The notes beneath the pieces were generated by a model. It was given only the letters and a program-made list of their open reading frames with translations, was not told the origin of the DNA and searched no databases. The position numbers and the translations under genes were made by a program. DNA of 64,000 nucleotides from Acidobacteriota bacterium (GTDB taxonomy: Bacteria > Acidobacteriota > Terriglobia > Acidiferrales > UBA7541), in assembly GCA_021832085.1 (NCBI GenBank), contig JAKBLM010000015.1:1-64000 (forward strand), read 5' to 3'. This document shows, one piece after another, positions 41,386-49,383 of the stretch. Position 1 is the stretch's first letter. Each line of letters opens with the position of its first letter.

Positions 41386-42385
41386 ACCACCCCGGCCCGA
41401 CACGCCGGGAGGTCCGGCAGAGCCGGTATCACCTGAGCCGTCCCAAAATGAGGGCAGGGAAGACTCGACTCAGCCGGGGCTCCCTGAGCCGCCCCGGAGT
41501 GAGGCTCAGGCCGACCCACCAAAGCCGGCTTCTTCCGAGCCGGGGCAGGAAGATAGCCGGAGTGGCCCGGCACAGCCGGTTGCACCTGACGAGCTTTCTC
41601 CTGCGCTCCCATATCAAGTTCAACTGGAACGCTACGAAGGGCCGCTCGACCTGCTGCTCGACCTGATCCGCAAGCAGCAGATCGACATCCACGACATTCC
41701 GATCGCGAAAATCACCGGCCAATATCTGGAATACCTGCACCACATGGAGCGGCTCGATATCGACATCTCGGCCGATTTCCTCTACATGGCCGCCACGCTG
41801 ATCTACATCAAGTCGAAAATGCTGCTCCCTGCCGAGCCCGTGCTGCCGGGCGAGGAGCCGCCGGAGGACCCGCGCGAGCAGCTCGTCCACCAACTGCTCG
41901 AACACGAGAAATTCAAGAGCGCGGCGCAGATGCTCCACGAACGCCAGCAGATCGAGGACCACGTCTGGTCGAAGCCCGACCGCTCGCTCTACGAAGGCGC
42001 CGAAACCGAGGGCGAGCTGGTTGTCTCGCTGATCGACCTAGTGAAGGTGTTCCAGGGCGTGCTCGAGCGGCGCCGCGAGCGCAAGGACATCGAGTTGGAG
42101 CGCGACGAATTCACCGTCGCGGTGATGATCGCGCGGCTGCGCGACCGGCTGAAACAGAACGATTCGCTGCGCCTGGTCGAGTTCTTCGAAAAATGCCCCA
42201 CGCGCCGGGCGATGATTTCGGCCTTCCTCGCGGTGCTCGAGCTGACGCGGCTGGGTGCCGTGCTGGTTGTGCAAAACGAAATGTTCGGCGAAATCCTGCT
42301 GCGCAAGCATAAGATGTTTGACATAGTGTTCTCAGGCGAGCCCGGCCAGGGCGCCTTTGGGAATCTGGATCAGGATTACAACTGA
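41378..42385 (+). CDS. scpA: Segregation and condensation protein A
   Basis: 335 residues. Residues 75 onward match ScpA kleisins: QLERYEGPLDLLLDLIRKQQIDIHDIPIAKIT at the N-terminal SMC-binding region (VEx/GPLDLLL motif), then the helical middle and the C-terminal winged helix (EFTVAVMIARLRDRLK, LELTRLG, QNEMFGEILL). The first 75 residues are a Pro/Glu/Ser-rich disordered extension not seen in standard ScpA (about 240-260 residues). ScpA bridges the SMC heads together with ScpB. The gene starts at GTG 41378 inside the end of trpS, indicating coupled translation. Confidence 0.92.
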   Translation: MTEPPRPDTPGGPAEPVSPEPSQNEGREDSTQPGLPEPPRSEAQADPPKPASSEPGQEDSRSGPAQPVAPDELSPALPYQVQLERYEGPLDLLLDLIRKQQIDIHDIPIAKITGQYLEYLHHMERLDIDISADFLYMAATLIYIKSKMLLPAEPVLPGEEPPEDPREQLVHQLLEHEKFKSAAQMLHERQQIEDHVWSKPDRSLYEGAETEGELVVSLIDLVKVFQGVLERRRERKDIELERDEFTVAVMIARLRDRLKQNDSLRLVEFFEKCPTRRAMISAFLAVLELTRLGAVLVVQNEMFGEILLRKHKMFDIVFSGEPGQGAFGNLDQDYN

Positions 42386-42387
42386 GC

Positions 42388-43323
42388 ATGAACCCTGCCG
42401 AACTGAAAGGTTCACTCGAAGCGATCATCTACGCCGCCGACGAGCCGGCGACGCTCGATCAGCTCGCCAAGGCCACCGAAACCGACAAGGACGAACTACG
42501 CAAGGTGCTCGACGAGATGATCGCCGCCTGCGCCGCGGACGAGCGCGGCATCGAAATTCGCCGCGTGGCGCGTGGCTACAAATTCTCCACCAAGCCGCAA
42601 TATCACGAGGTGGTGCGCACATTCATCAAGAACCTCCGGCCGTCGGTCCGGCTCAGCATGCCGGCGCTCGAGACGCTCGCCGTGATCGCCTACAAGCAGC
42701 CAATCACGCTGCCCGAGATTCAGGAAATTCGCGGCGTGAATTCCTCGGGCGTGATCCAGACGCTGCTCGAAAAACGGCTGGTCACGACCGCCGGCCGCAA
42801 GGCGGTGATCGGCCGTCCGATTCTTTACCGCACCACCAAGGAGTTCCTCGTCCGCTTCGGCCTGAACGACGTCGATGAATTGCCTAGCCTCAAGGAATTC
42901 GAGCAACTGGCGCGCGAGGCCCTCGGCCCGGAAGCGGGCATTGAAATTGTGCCGGAATCGGAAGCCGGCGAAAGGGTTGCGACGGAGAGCGCTGCCGAAG
43001 CGGGTTCGGCACCCGAAAGCACGGAGGAAAGCGCCGAAACGGAAAGCGAAGCGCCGGCCGAGGCCGAGGTCGCAGAATCAGGCGCTGCCCCGGCCGAAGA
43101 AGAGACTGCGGGCACCGAACTTGCCGCAGACGCTGGCGTTTCCACCGAAAACGAAACTATTGCGAGCGAGCCCGCCGGCGAAACCGAGGAAGAAACCGCC
43201 GCCGGAATCCCGGCCGAATCCGCCGCGGCTTCCCGGTTCGAAGAGCCGGAACAGATCGAGTCGGTTGGCGCCGATTCGACAGCGGAAGAGGAAACGAACG
43301 GAGAACGGAGTTCCACGCCATGA
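42388..43323 (+). CDS. scpB: Segregation and condensation protein B with acidic tail
   Basis: 311 residues. The first 180 are the two winged-helix domains of ScpB: LKGSLEAIIYAADEPATLDQLAKA, RGIEIRRVARGYKFSTKPQY, SMPALETLAVIAYKQPITLPEIQEIRG and TAGRKAVIGRPILYRTT. The last 130 residues are very rich in Glu and Ala (SEAPAEAEVAESGAAPAEEE-type repeats) and probably disordered. It begins two bases after the scpA stop. Together with ScpA it forms the SMC-ScpAB condensin complex that compacts and segregates the chromosome. Confidence 0.92.
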   Translation: MNPAELKGSLEAIIYAADEPATLDQLAKATETDKDELRKVLDEMIAACAADERGIEIRRVARGYKFSTKPQYHEVVRTFIKNLRPSVRLSMPALETLAVIAYKQPITLPEIQEIRGVNSSGVIQTLLEKRLVTTAGRKAVIGRPILYRTTKEFLVRFGLNDVDELPSLKEFEQLAREALGPEAGIEIVPESEAGERVATESAAEAGSAPESTEESAETESEAPAEAEVAESGAAPAEEETAGTELAADAGVSTENETIASEPAGETEEETAAGIPAESAAASRFEEPEQIESVGADSTAEEETNGERSSTP

Positions 43324-43364
43324 CCGCTTTTCCGGCAAGCCGGCCGTGGCCACAGCCCCGATGA
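43320..43364 (+). CDS. Possible 14-codon coupling ORF between scpB and rluB
   Basis: ATG 43320 overlaps the scpB stop (ATGA) and encodes MTAFPASRPWPQPR; its TGA at 43362-43364 overlaps the rluB ATG at 43361 (ATGA again). An ACGGAG site lies about 11 bases before its ATG, whereas rluB itself has no ribosome site. A ribosome finishing scpB could therefore pass through this mini-ORF and re-initiate on rluB. A translational role is inferred; the peptide itself need not be functional. Confidence 0.35.
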   Translation: MTAFPASRPWPQPR

Positions 43365-44302
43365 ACGAACGGCTCCAGAAACTGATTGCCCGTGCCGGCA
43401 TCGCTTCCCGGCGCCGCGCCGAAGACCTGATCGTTTCCGGCCAAGTAGAAGTGAACGGAAAAGTGGTCACCGAACTGGGCGCCAAGGCCGATCCCGAGCA
43501 TGACGTGATTCGCGTGGCCGGCCGCCGCCTGCGCTTTCCCGAACGGCCCGTTTTCCTGGCGCTGAACAAGCCCGACGCCTGCGTTTCCGCTCTCACCGAT
43601 CCGGAGGGCCGACCCACGCTGCGCGAGTTTCTTCACGGCGTTTCCGGGCGCGTCTATCCGGTCGGCGGACTGGAATACCACTCCACCGGGCTCGTTCTGC
43701 TGACGAGCGACGGCGCGTTTGCCGAGCGGCTGTTTCGCGCGCTGGGCCGCGGCCTGCCGCAAACCTACCAGGTGAAAGTAAAAAATCCGCTCTCGCGCGA
43801 ACAGATGGAAACGATTGCGCGGCGGATTGGGCCAATTCGGATCTCGCGCTCGGGCCCCAATCCATGGTATGAAGCCCGGCTGGCCGGCGAAAGCAAGGAA
43901 AGGCTGCGCAAGCTGCTGCTCGAATTGGGGCATCCGGTGGAGAAACTCAAACGGGTGGCGATCGGACGCATCGAGCTGGGCGATCTCGAGCCCGGTCGCT
44001 GGCGCAACCTCAGCGAAACGGATTTGCGCGGCCTCGACCAAGACTTGAAGCGGCCGTTCCGGGCAACTCGCCGTCCTGAAGCCCGCGCTGTCGCAGGGGC
44101 CCCGGAAACCGTGAGTTACCCCGCCCCGGCCCGTCCCGGCCGACGCCGGCCGCCTCGGCCCTTGGGCCCGGGCCGACGGAAACGGCCATCCGCAAAGCCG
44201 ATGGGGCGGCGCGAAAATCGAGCGGGAGCAACGGGTGCCGGGAAGCATCCGCCTGACAAACGCAGGGGCAGGAAATTCCACAGGAAGGGGAAGTCGGCAT
44301 GA
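43361..44302 (+). CDS. rluB: RluB/RsuA-family pseudouridine synthase with Asp-to-Glu change at the catalytic site
   Basis: 313 residues. An S4-type RNA-binding domain (NERLQKLIARAGIASRRRAEDLI) is followed by the RsuA-type synthase domain with VFLALNKPDACVSAL and VYPVGGLEYHSTGLVLLTSDG. In family members this motif is GRLDxxTxGLLLLTNDG, with the invariant catalytic Asp. Here it is Glu105 and the preceding Arg is Gly103. The last 80 residues are a basic Arg/Pro/Gly tail as in RluB. The context (scpA-scpB-rluB) supports RluB, which modifies U2605 in 23S rRNA. Activity with Glu in place of Asp is doubtful. The start has no Shine-Dalgarno and depends on the mini-ORF or scpB translation. Confidence 0.88.
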   Translation: MNERLQKLIARAGIASRRRAEDLIVSGQVEVNGKVVTELGAKADPEHDVIRVAGRRLRFPERPVFLALNKPDACVSALTDPEGRPTLREFLHGVSGRVYPVGGLEYHSTGLVLLTSDGAFAERLFRALGRGLPQTYQVKVKNPLSREQMETIARRIGPIRISRSGPNPWYEARLAGESKERLRKLLLELGHPVEKLKRVAIGRIELGDLEPGRWRNLSETDLRGLDQDLKRPFRATRRPEARAVAGAPETVSYPAPARPGRRRPPRPLGPGRRKRPSAKPMGRRENRAGATGAGKHPPDKRRGRKFHRKGKSA

Positions 44303-45417
44303 GCAAACCGCCCAGTGTGCCGGAATACATGCGGCAGATCCAGCCCTACGTTGCAGGCAAGCCGATCGAGGAAGTGGAACGCGAACTCGGAATTCGGGCC
44401 ATCAAGCTCGCTTCGAACGAAAACCCGCTCGGCCCATCGCCGCTCGCCGTCGAGGCGCTACGGCGCGACGCCATCGGCGTTCACCGCTATCCGGACGGCT
44501 CGGCTTACTATCTGCGCGAACGCCTGGCCAAGGAACTGGGAGTGCCGCCGGACCACCTGGTTTTCGGCGCCGGCTCGAGCGAACTGATTCTGCTCGCCAG
44601 CCACGGCCATCTGCAGCACGGCGACGAAGGACTCACCTCGGAAGCCAGCTTCCCGGTTTACGACGCGGCGATTCTTTCCACCGGGGCGCGCCTGGTCCGC
44701 GTCCCGCTGGCCGATCAGGCGATCGATCTCGACGGCATCGCCGCCGCCGTCACCCGCCACACCCGAGTCATCTATCTCGCCAACCCGAATAACCCTACCG
44801 GCACATGGTTTCCCGCCTCGACCTTCGAATCCTTTCTCAACCGCATCCCCGACGAGATCCTCGTTGTGCTCGACGAGGCCTATTACGAGTACGCCGATCG
44901 GCCCGGCTATTCCCGCTCGATCGAGCTGGTGCGCGAGGGCCGGAACTTGCTGGCGCTGCGGACGTTCTCGAAGATTTACGGTCTCGCCGGCCTCCGGATC
45001 GGCTACGGCATCGCCCGGCCCGAGATCGTCACCGCGCTCGACCGGGTGCGGCACCCCTTCAACACCTCGGGCATCGCGCAGTCTGCCGCGCTTGCCGCCC
45101 TCGACGACCACGAACACGTCCGCCGCTCGATCGAGATGAACCGTGCCGGCCTCGATCAGCTCGCCGCCGGTTTCACAGAACTTGGCGTTTCCTTCGTGCC
45201 CTCGGTGGCCAATTTCATTCTCGCGGATGTCGGCAACGGCGCCGCCGTTTCCGACGCCCTGCTCCACCTGGGTATCGTCGTCCGGCCCATGGCGTGGATG
45301 GGCATTCCCCAGTCGATCCGCGTCACCGTCGGCACCGCCGAGGAAAACCGCAAACTGCTCGCGGCGCTGGCCCAGGCGCTCGGCTCGTTGCGAGGGAAGC
45401 GTGTTTCCCATTCTTGA
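44299..45417 (+). CDS. hisC: Histidinol-phosphate aminotransferase
   Basis: 372 residues. The fold-type I aminotransferase features are IKLASNENPLGPSP, HRYPDGSAYYLRERLAKELG, VFGAGSSELI, YLANPNNPTGT, VVLDEAYYEY and FSKIYGLAGLRIGYG with the PLP Lys. It converts imidazole-acetol phosphate and glutamate to histidinol phosphate; aromatic amino-acid transamination is an alternative use. The ATG at 44299 overlaps the rluB stop (ATGA). It is the last gene of the trpS operon. No other his gene is in the window. Confidence 0.9.
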   Translation: MSKPPSVPEYMRQIQPYVAGKPIEEVERELGIRAIKLASNENPLGPSPLAVEALRRDAIGVHRYPDGSAYYLRERLAKELGVPPDHLVFGAGSSELILLASHGHLQHGDEGLTSEASFPVYDAAILSTGARLVRVPLADQAIDLDGIAAAVTRHTRVIYLANPNNPTGTWFPASTFESFLNRIPDEILVVLDEAYYEYADRPGYSRSIELVREGRNLLALRTFSKIYGLAGLRIGYGIARPEIVTALDRVRHPFNTSGIAQSAALAALDDHEHVRRSIEMNRAGLDQLAAGFTELGVSFVPSVANFILADVGNGAAVSDALLHLGIVVRPMAWMGIPQSIRVTVGTAEENRKLLAALAQALGSLRGKRVSHS

Positions 45418-45535
45418 GCCGGCCTCAGGCATGGCTTGCCGGGCAAACGCTTTTTCCCGCCAGGGCGGGGCTGCACGAGCGGCCCAAAATAGTTTCCGTT
45501 TCCCGTTGTCGCAGCGTCCGCCGCTCGGGTTTTAT

Positions 45536-45564
45536 TTGCCGGATGCCGCGCAGAATTGTTTAAT
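45536..45564 (+). promoter_or_regulatory. Promoter of the CoA-binding protein gene
   Basis: TTGCCG (45536-45541), 17-base spacer, TTTAAT (45559-45564). Predicted start near 45571, followed by a 24-base leader with AGGAGG at 45581-45586. Confidence 0.5.
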
Positions 45565-45594
45565 CCCTTTTTACTTCTTCAGGAGGCAAGAGCT

Positions 45595-46044
45595 ATGAAT
45601 TCGGCCGAAATCGCACCACCTGATCCGCCGGCCGCGATGGACACGGTTACGGAGATTCTCAAGAAGGGCCGCACGATCGCTGTCGTCGGCCTTTCCTCCA
45701 AGCCCTACCGGCCCAGTCGCGGCGTTGCCGAGTACATGCAATCGGTTGGCTACCGCATCGTTCCCGTCAATCCCAAGGAGACCGAGGTGCTCGGCGAAAA
45801 GGCCTACGCCCGCCTGGAAGATATTCCTTTCCAAGTCGATATAGTCAACATCTTCCGCCGCTCGGAATTCGTGCCCGCAATCGTCAAGAGCGCCATCGCC
45901 GTCGGCGCCCACGCCGTCTGGATGCAGGAAGGCGTCGTCCATCACGAAGCCGCGGAAGCCGCCCGCCAGGCCGGCCTGCTCGTCGTCATGGACCTTTGCC
46001 TGATGAAGGAGCACGTCAAGCACTTCCGCGTCGGCCGCCCCTGA
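45595..46044 (+). CDS. CoA-binding domain protein (YccU type)
   Basis: 149 residues. A Rossmann-like CoA-binding domain covers about residues 20-140: RTIAVVGLSSKPYRPSRGVAEYM, GYRIVPVNPKETEVLGEKAY, VDIVNIFRRSEFVPAIV, HAVWMQEGVVHHEAAEAARQAGL and DLCLMKEH. Similar small proteins bind CoA or acyl-CoA; their cellular role is unknown. ATG 45595 has AGGAGG 8 bases upstream and its own promoter, so it is separate from the trpS operon. Confidence 0.88.
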   Translation: MNSAEIAPPDPPAAMDTVTEILKKGRTIAVVGLSSKPYRPSRGVAEYMQSVGYRIVPVNPKETEVLGEKAYARLEDIPFQVDIVNIFRRSEFVPAIVKSAIAVGAHAVWMQEGVVHHEAAEAARQAGLLVVMDLCLMKEHVKHFRVGRP

Positions 46045-46166
46045 GCCGGCAAGGCGTCTACCGCCTCGAAACCGGTCCCGGGACACCAGCTTCGCTTTCC
46101 GTGGAGAGCTGTGTTCGCCGCAGCCGGCGCCTCGCCGGCTGCGCGTCTCCGCGCGGAAAAATCGGC

Positions 46167-48383
46167 TCAGAAATGGAAGTGGTAGACGAGCTGCCCGATC
46201 ACCTGCCGCGGCGCATTCCAGTGCGTGCCGCCAAACGTGTTGCTGTTGTCGAGCAGGTAGCGGGAGCCGGCCAGATTGATCGCCGTCAGGCTCAGAGTGA
46301 GCGAATCGGTGATCTTTTTGGCCACCGCCAGGTTGAAGGTGGTATGGCTGGGAAAGTGCGCCGGACCGTCGCCATTCAGGAAACCTGAGCCGTAGAGCAG
46401 GTCCGTCGAAGCCGCAAACCCCTCGGGCAACATCAGGTCGAAGCCTGTGCTGAGCGTGTTGCGCTGGTCGTGGTCCAGGTAGTAGTAGCCGACCGGCGGC
46501 GGCGTGAAGTCGGTCAGCCCGCCCGTCACCGCGCCGCGCCCCTCGGCCTGCTGGTTCGAGTAGGCAAGGTGAACCTGGAGCCGGTCGAAAACCAGCGGCG
46601 AGCGCACGGTCGCCTCGGTGCCGCGAATCCGCGCTCCGGCGATGGTGAGCGGGAAGAAGATATCCGAATTGCCCAGCTCGTCGTGATCGAGGAAATTGGT
46701 CGCGAGCGTCTCGAAATGATCGAAATCGAATGCCCACTGGTGGAACGGAATCCCCAGGCCGACTTCCCATTGCTTATCCCGTTCGCCTCGCAGCGGCAGA
46801 AAAGTGAAGCCTTGCTGCAGCGCGAAATCGAGCAGCGGCCCGCCGACGGTTTCGAGGGGCGGCGGCTGATAGTAGCGCCCGTAGAATCCGCGCAACACCC
46901 AGTGCAGCCGCGGAAGCTGGATCGCCACGCCAAGCCGGGGATTCGTCGCGTTTTCCACCACCCCACCCGAATCGTGTGTGTAGCGTACGCCGCCGTTGAA
47001 GGTGAGCCACGACGTGGCCCGAAACTGGTCCTGGAGGAAAACGTCACTGACGCTGCCGAGCAGCTTCACCCGCTGCTGCAGCGAGAGGCCGCTCCCGTCG
47101 TTGGCGGTGATGCCGAAGAAGCTGTTGTCCCGCTGCACGAAGGATTCGATGCCGATCTCGGCGTTGTGCCGCCCCCGGATCAGGCTCAGCGTCGCTTCGC
47201 CGCCCGCGTATTGCGAGCCGAGGTCATCCTGCGGGCTGATCGGGATATCGTGCGCCCCGCCGATGTAGTGGGCGCGGGTGAAGTGGTAGAAAGGCGAAAC
47301 GACCAGCATCAGCCCGGGCCCGGCGGTGTGCACCCAGGAAAAGTTCACAAAGTTGTCGTCTTCGGCCTCGGCGTCGCGGATCCCGATGGTCTGCTGCTCG
47401 GGCGTATTCGGCACCTGGAAATAGTCGTGGTGCAGCGAGCTGATCAGCCGCAACTGGTCGTTCGGCGTGGCGTTGTAGATCAGCGAGGTGAAACCGCCGT
47501 AGCCGTTCGTCGCGTCGTGAATCACCTGGGCGGTCGGCGGGTCCAGGCCGTAATCCGAGCGGTTCCCGTTAAGGCTGGCGTACCAGGCGAAGCGACGCGT
47601 GTGACTGCCGAAACTCAGGTAGTTGTCGGTCTGGTTGAGCCCGCCGTAGCTGGTGACGAATTCGCCGAAGCGATGGCCCTCGAATCCGGTGCGGGGTTCC
47701 ACGTTGAAGATGCCGTAGGTCCGGTTGCCATAGGCCGCCGAATAGCCGCCGCGCTGTATCTCGAGGTAATCGATATCGTGCGGGTTGAATGTCGGGCCAA
47801 CGCTGACGGCGATGTTTGTGTTCGGCACGGGCACGCCGTCCACTTGCCAGGACACCTGGTGCCCGCCGCGCACGTGCAGCATGTCGTGAACGATGTAGGC
47901 GCCCGGCACGTAGTTGGTGATCATCGCCAGGCTGTTGGCGCGGGTCGCGCCGGGGGTCGCGCTGATTTGCCGGCCGCTGACCAGCGTTTCGGCAGTCGAA
48001 GACTGTGGGTTGACGACCGGCGGCGCGGCCGAAACCATCACCTTCTGGGCCGTCCCTTTCACCGCCAGCTCGAAATGAAGCAGGGGCGCGCTGCCCGATT
48101 CCACCGTCAGTTCGCTGTGCGCCGTCGTGAATCCCTGCCGCGAAATCGTCAGGCTATATCGTCCGAGGGGGACCGCGTCGAATTCGAATGCGCCCGAGGC
48201 GTTGGTCTTCGTCGTCCGCTTCCATTGCGAATCCCGCGCGGCGAGCACCACCGTCGCCCCGGGGATGGAACGCCGTTGCGGGTCGCGCACCACTCCGCGC
48301 ACTGTACCGAAAATTGTCGCCCACGCCGGGCTGGCCACCGACACCAGCACCAACAAACCTAGGCACTTCCCAAGTCTGAACAC
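46167..48383 (-). CDS. TonB-dependent outer-membrane receptor with carboxypeptidase-regulatory-like domain
   Basis: 738 residues. A signal peptide (MFRLGKCLGLLVLVSVASPAWA) is followed by a CarboxypepD_reg-type beta domain (GTVRGVVRDPQRRSIPGATVVL), then the plug (VSGRQISATPGATRANSLAMI, VDGVPVPNTNIAVSVG) and a barrel of about 500 residues ending in VYHFHF with the terminal aromatic Phe. GTG 48383 has GGAGGT six bases upstream. Such receptors import iron complexes, vitamin B12, copper or carbohydrate oligomers. The substrate is not evident. It follows a small secreted Cys-rich gene by 45 bases on the same strand, which hints at a metal substrate (see findings). Confidence 0.9.
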   Translation of the reverse strand: MFRLGKCLGLLVLVSVASPAWATIFGTVRGVVRDPQRRSIPGATVVLAARDSQWKRTTKTNASGAFEFDAVPLGRYSLTISRQGFTTAHSELTVESGSAPLLHFELAVKGTAQKVMVSAAPPVVNPQSSTAETLVSGRQISATPGATRANSLAMITNYVPGAYIVHDMLHVRGGHQVSWQVDGVPVPNTNIAVSVGPTFNPHDIDYLEIQRGGYSAAYGNRTYGIFNVEPRTGFEGHRFGEFVTSYGGLNQTDNYLSFGSHTRRFAWYASLNGNRSDYGLDPPTAQVIHDATNGYGGFTSLIYNATPNDQLRLISSLHHDYFQVPNTPEQQTIGIRDAEAEDDNFVNFSWVHTAGPGLMLVVSPFYHFTRAHYIGGAHDIPISPQDDLGSQYAGGEATLSLIRGRHNAEIGIESFVQRDNSFFGITANDGSGLSLQQRVKLLGSVSDVFLQDQFRATSWLTFNGGVRYTHDSGGVVENATNPRLGVAIQLPRLHWVLRGFYGRYYQPPPLETVGGPLLDFALQQGFTFLPLRGERDKQWEVGLGIPFHQWAFDFDHFETLATNFLDHDELGNSDIFFPLTIAGARIRGTEATVRSPLVFDRLQVHLAYSNQQAEGRGAVTGGLTDFTPPPVGYYYLDHDQRNTLSTGFDLMLPEGFAASTDLLYGSGFLNGDGPAHFPSHTTFNLAVAKKITDSLTLSLTAINLAGSRYLLDNSNTFGGTHWNAPRQVIGQLVYHFHF

Positions 48384-48428
48384 ACAGACCTCCGCTTTCG
48401 CTTTTCGGAAATTGCGGGGTTTTGGCGA

Positions 48429-48782
48429 TCAGCCGCGCGGAGGGTGGAACGGCGTGGGAAGAAAACCCGGAAGGACAACCACGGCCACTGGCGGTTCGGC
48501 AGCCGGCGCCGGCTCAATCGTCGGCAGCACCGCCGGGGCCGTCAACACCATTTCGGTAAGCGGCGCCAGTGTCGCAAGCGTCGGGAAGCGCATGCAATTG
48601 CATCGCACCGCCGTTCCCGAACGCTGGCACCGGCCGTGCTCCATCGCCATGCACTTGCCGTGCCGACAACAGGACATTGTGCAGTAGGCCGGCGCGCAGG
48701 CGCATTCCCAGACTCCGGCAAAAAGCGCCGCCGGGGCAAGGAAAAGGGCGATGACGAGGACAATGGCTTGCAGCCGAAGCAT
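48429..48782 (-). CDS. Small exported Cys-rich protein, unknown
   Basis: 117 residues from ATG 48782 (a second ATG at 48800 adds six). The N-terminus MLRLQAIVLVIALFLAPAALFA is a signal peptide or membrane anchor. The next 45 residues hold nine Cys with several Met and His: WECACAPAYC, then TMSCCRHGKC, MAMEHGRC and RCNCM. The C-terminal part is Pro/Ala-rich. I do not recognise a family. Clustered Cys with Met/His is typical of periplasmic copper or zinc binding, and its position as the first gene before the TonB receptor suggests a common pathway. No good ribosome site was found. Confidence 0.6.
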   Translation of the reverse strand: MLRLQAIVLVIALFLAPAALFAGVWECACAPAYCTMSCCRHGKCMAMEHGRCQRSGTAVRCNCMRFPTLATLAPLTEMVLTAPAVLPTIEPAPAAEPPVAVVVLPGFLPTPFHPPRG

Positions 48783-48890
48783 CCCTTCGGATGCTAGCAT
48801 TTCATGCCGCGGGCTGCCAGATTCGGGATTCGTATTCCCTGCGCCGGTTTCTGACTGACGAAGCGGTTCGCTCCGAGCCTTCGACGCCTT

Positions 48891-49304
48891 TCACCCGTTC
48901 GCGTTCTCCGGCTCGAGCTTGCTGCGCCGCGCCGCCCGCCAGCGCCGCCACCGGCGCACGTAAACCAGCACATTGATTCCCAACACCACCGCCGCCGCCC
49001 ACACCAGCAGCATGGCCGGGACGTCCGGATAGAGGATCGAATCGAGCAAATGCAGCAGAAACGGCCCAGTGAAAGGCCTACGGCCCGCCTGCACCTCGAG
49101 CCAATACTCGGCCTCGGTGAGCGGGCAAGGCCAGGGAGCGATCTCGATGATCACCCCGTAGATCCCGCACAGGATATGCACTAGCGTCAGCCAGCGCCGG
49201 CCCCGGGTGAAAAAGGCCCCGAAAATCACCCACGCCACAAACACGAGATGGATGATCACCACCGTGATGGCGAGCGCGATCGCGATACTTGGCCAAATGT
49301 GCAT
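48891..49304 (-). CDS. DUF2784 membrane protein
   Basis: 137 residues with three or four hydrophobic helices: the N-terminal one (about 4-27), RRWLTLVHILCGIYGVIIE, and AMLLVWAAAVVLGINVLVYV. The conserved feature is APWPCPLTEAEYWLE, the WPCPLT-type motif of DUF2784. A basic tail (RRWRRWRAARRSK) marks the cytoplasmic end. Function unknown. It is on the same strand as the Cys-rich gene but 90 bases upstream of it. Confidence 0.82.
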   Translation of the reverse strand: MHIWPSIAIALAITVVIIHLVFVAWVIFGAFFTRGRRWLTLVHILCGIYGVIIEIAPWPCPLTEAEYWLEVQAGRRPFTGPFLLHLLDSILYPDVPAMLLVWAAAVVLGINVLVYVRRWRRWRAARRSKLEPENANG

Positions 49305-49383
49305 CCGCTCAATGCAGCGCTGCTTGCGCCGCGGACCTCCTTACGCTTCGTTGGATGCGCGCGCCGAGCCGCCTGGCGTCGCC

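Noticed and set aside
46470..48362. A 630-codon frame antisense to the TonB receptor
   Set aside because: Same reason: shadow of a well-conserved gene; the antisense translation is Arg/Val/Glu-rich without domains.
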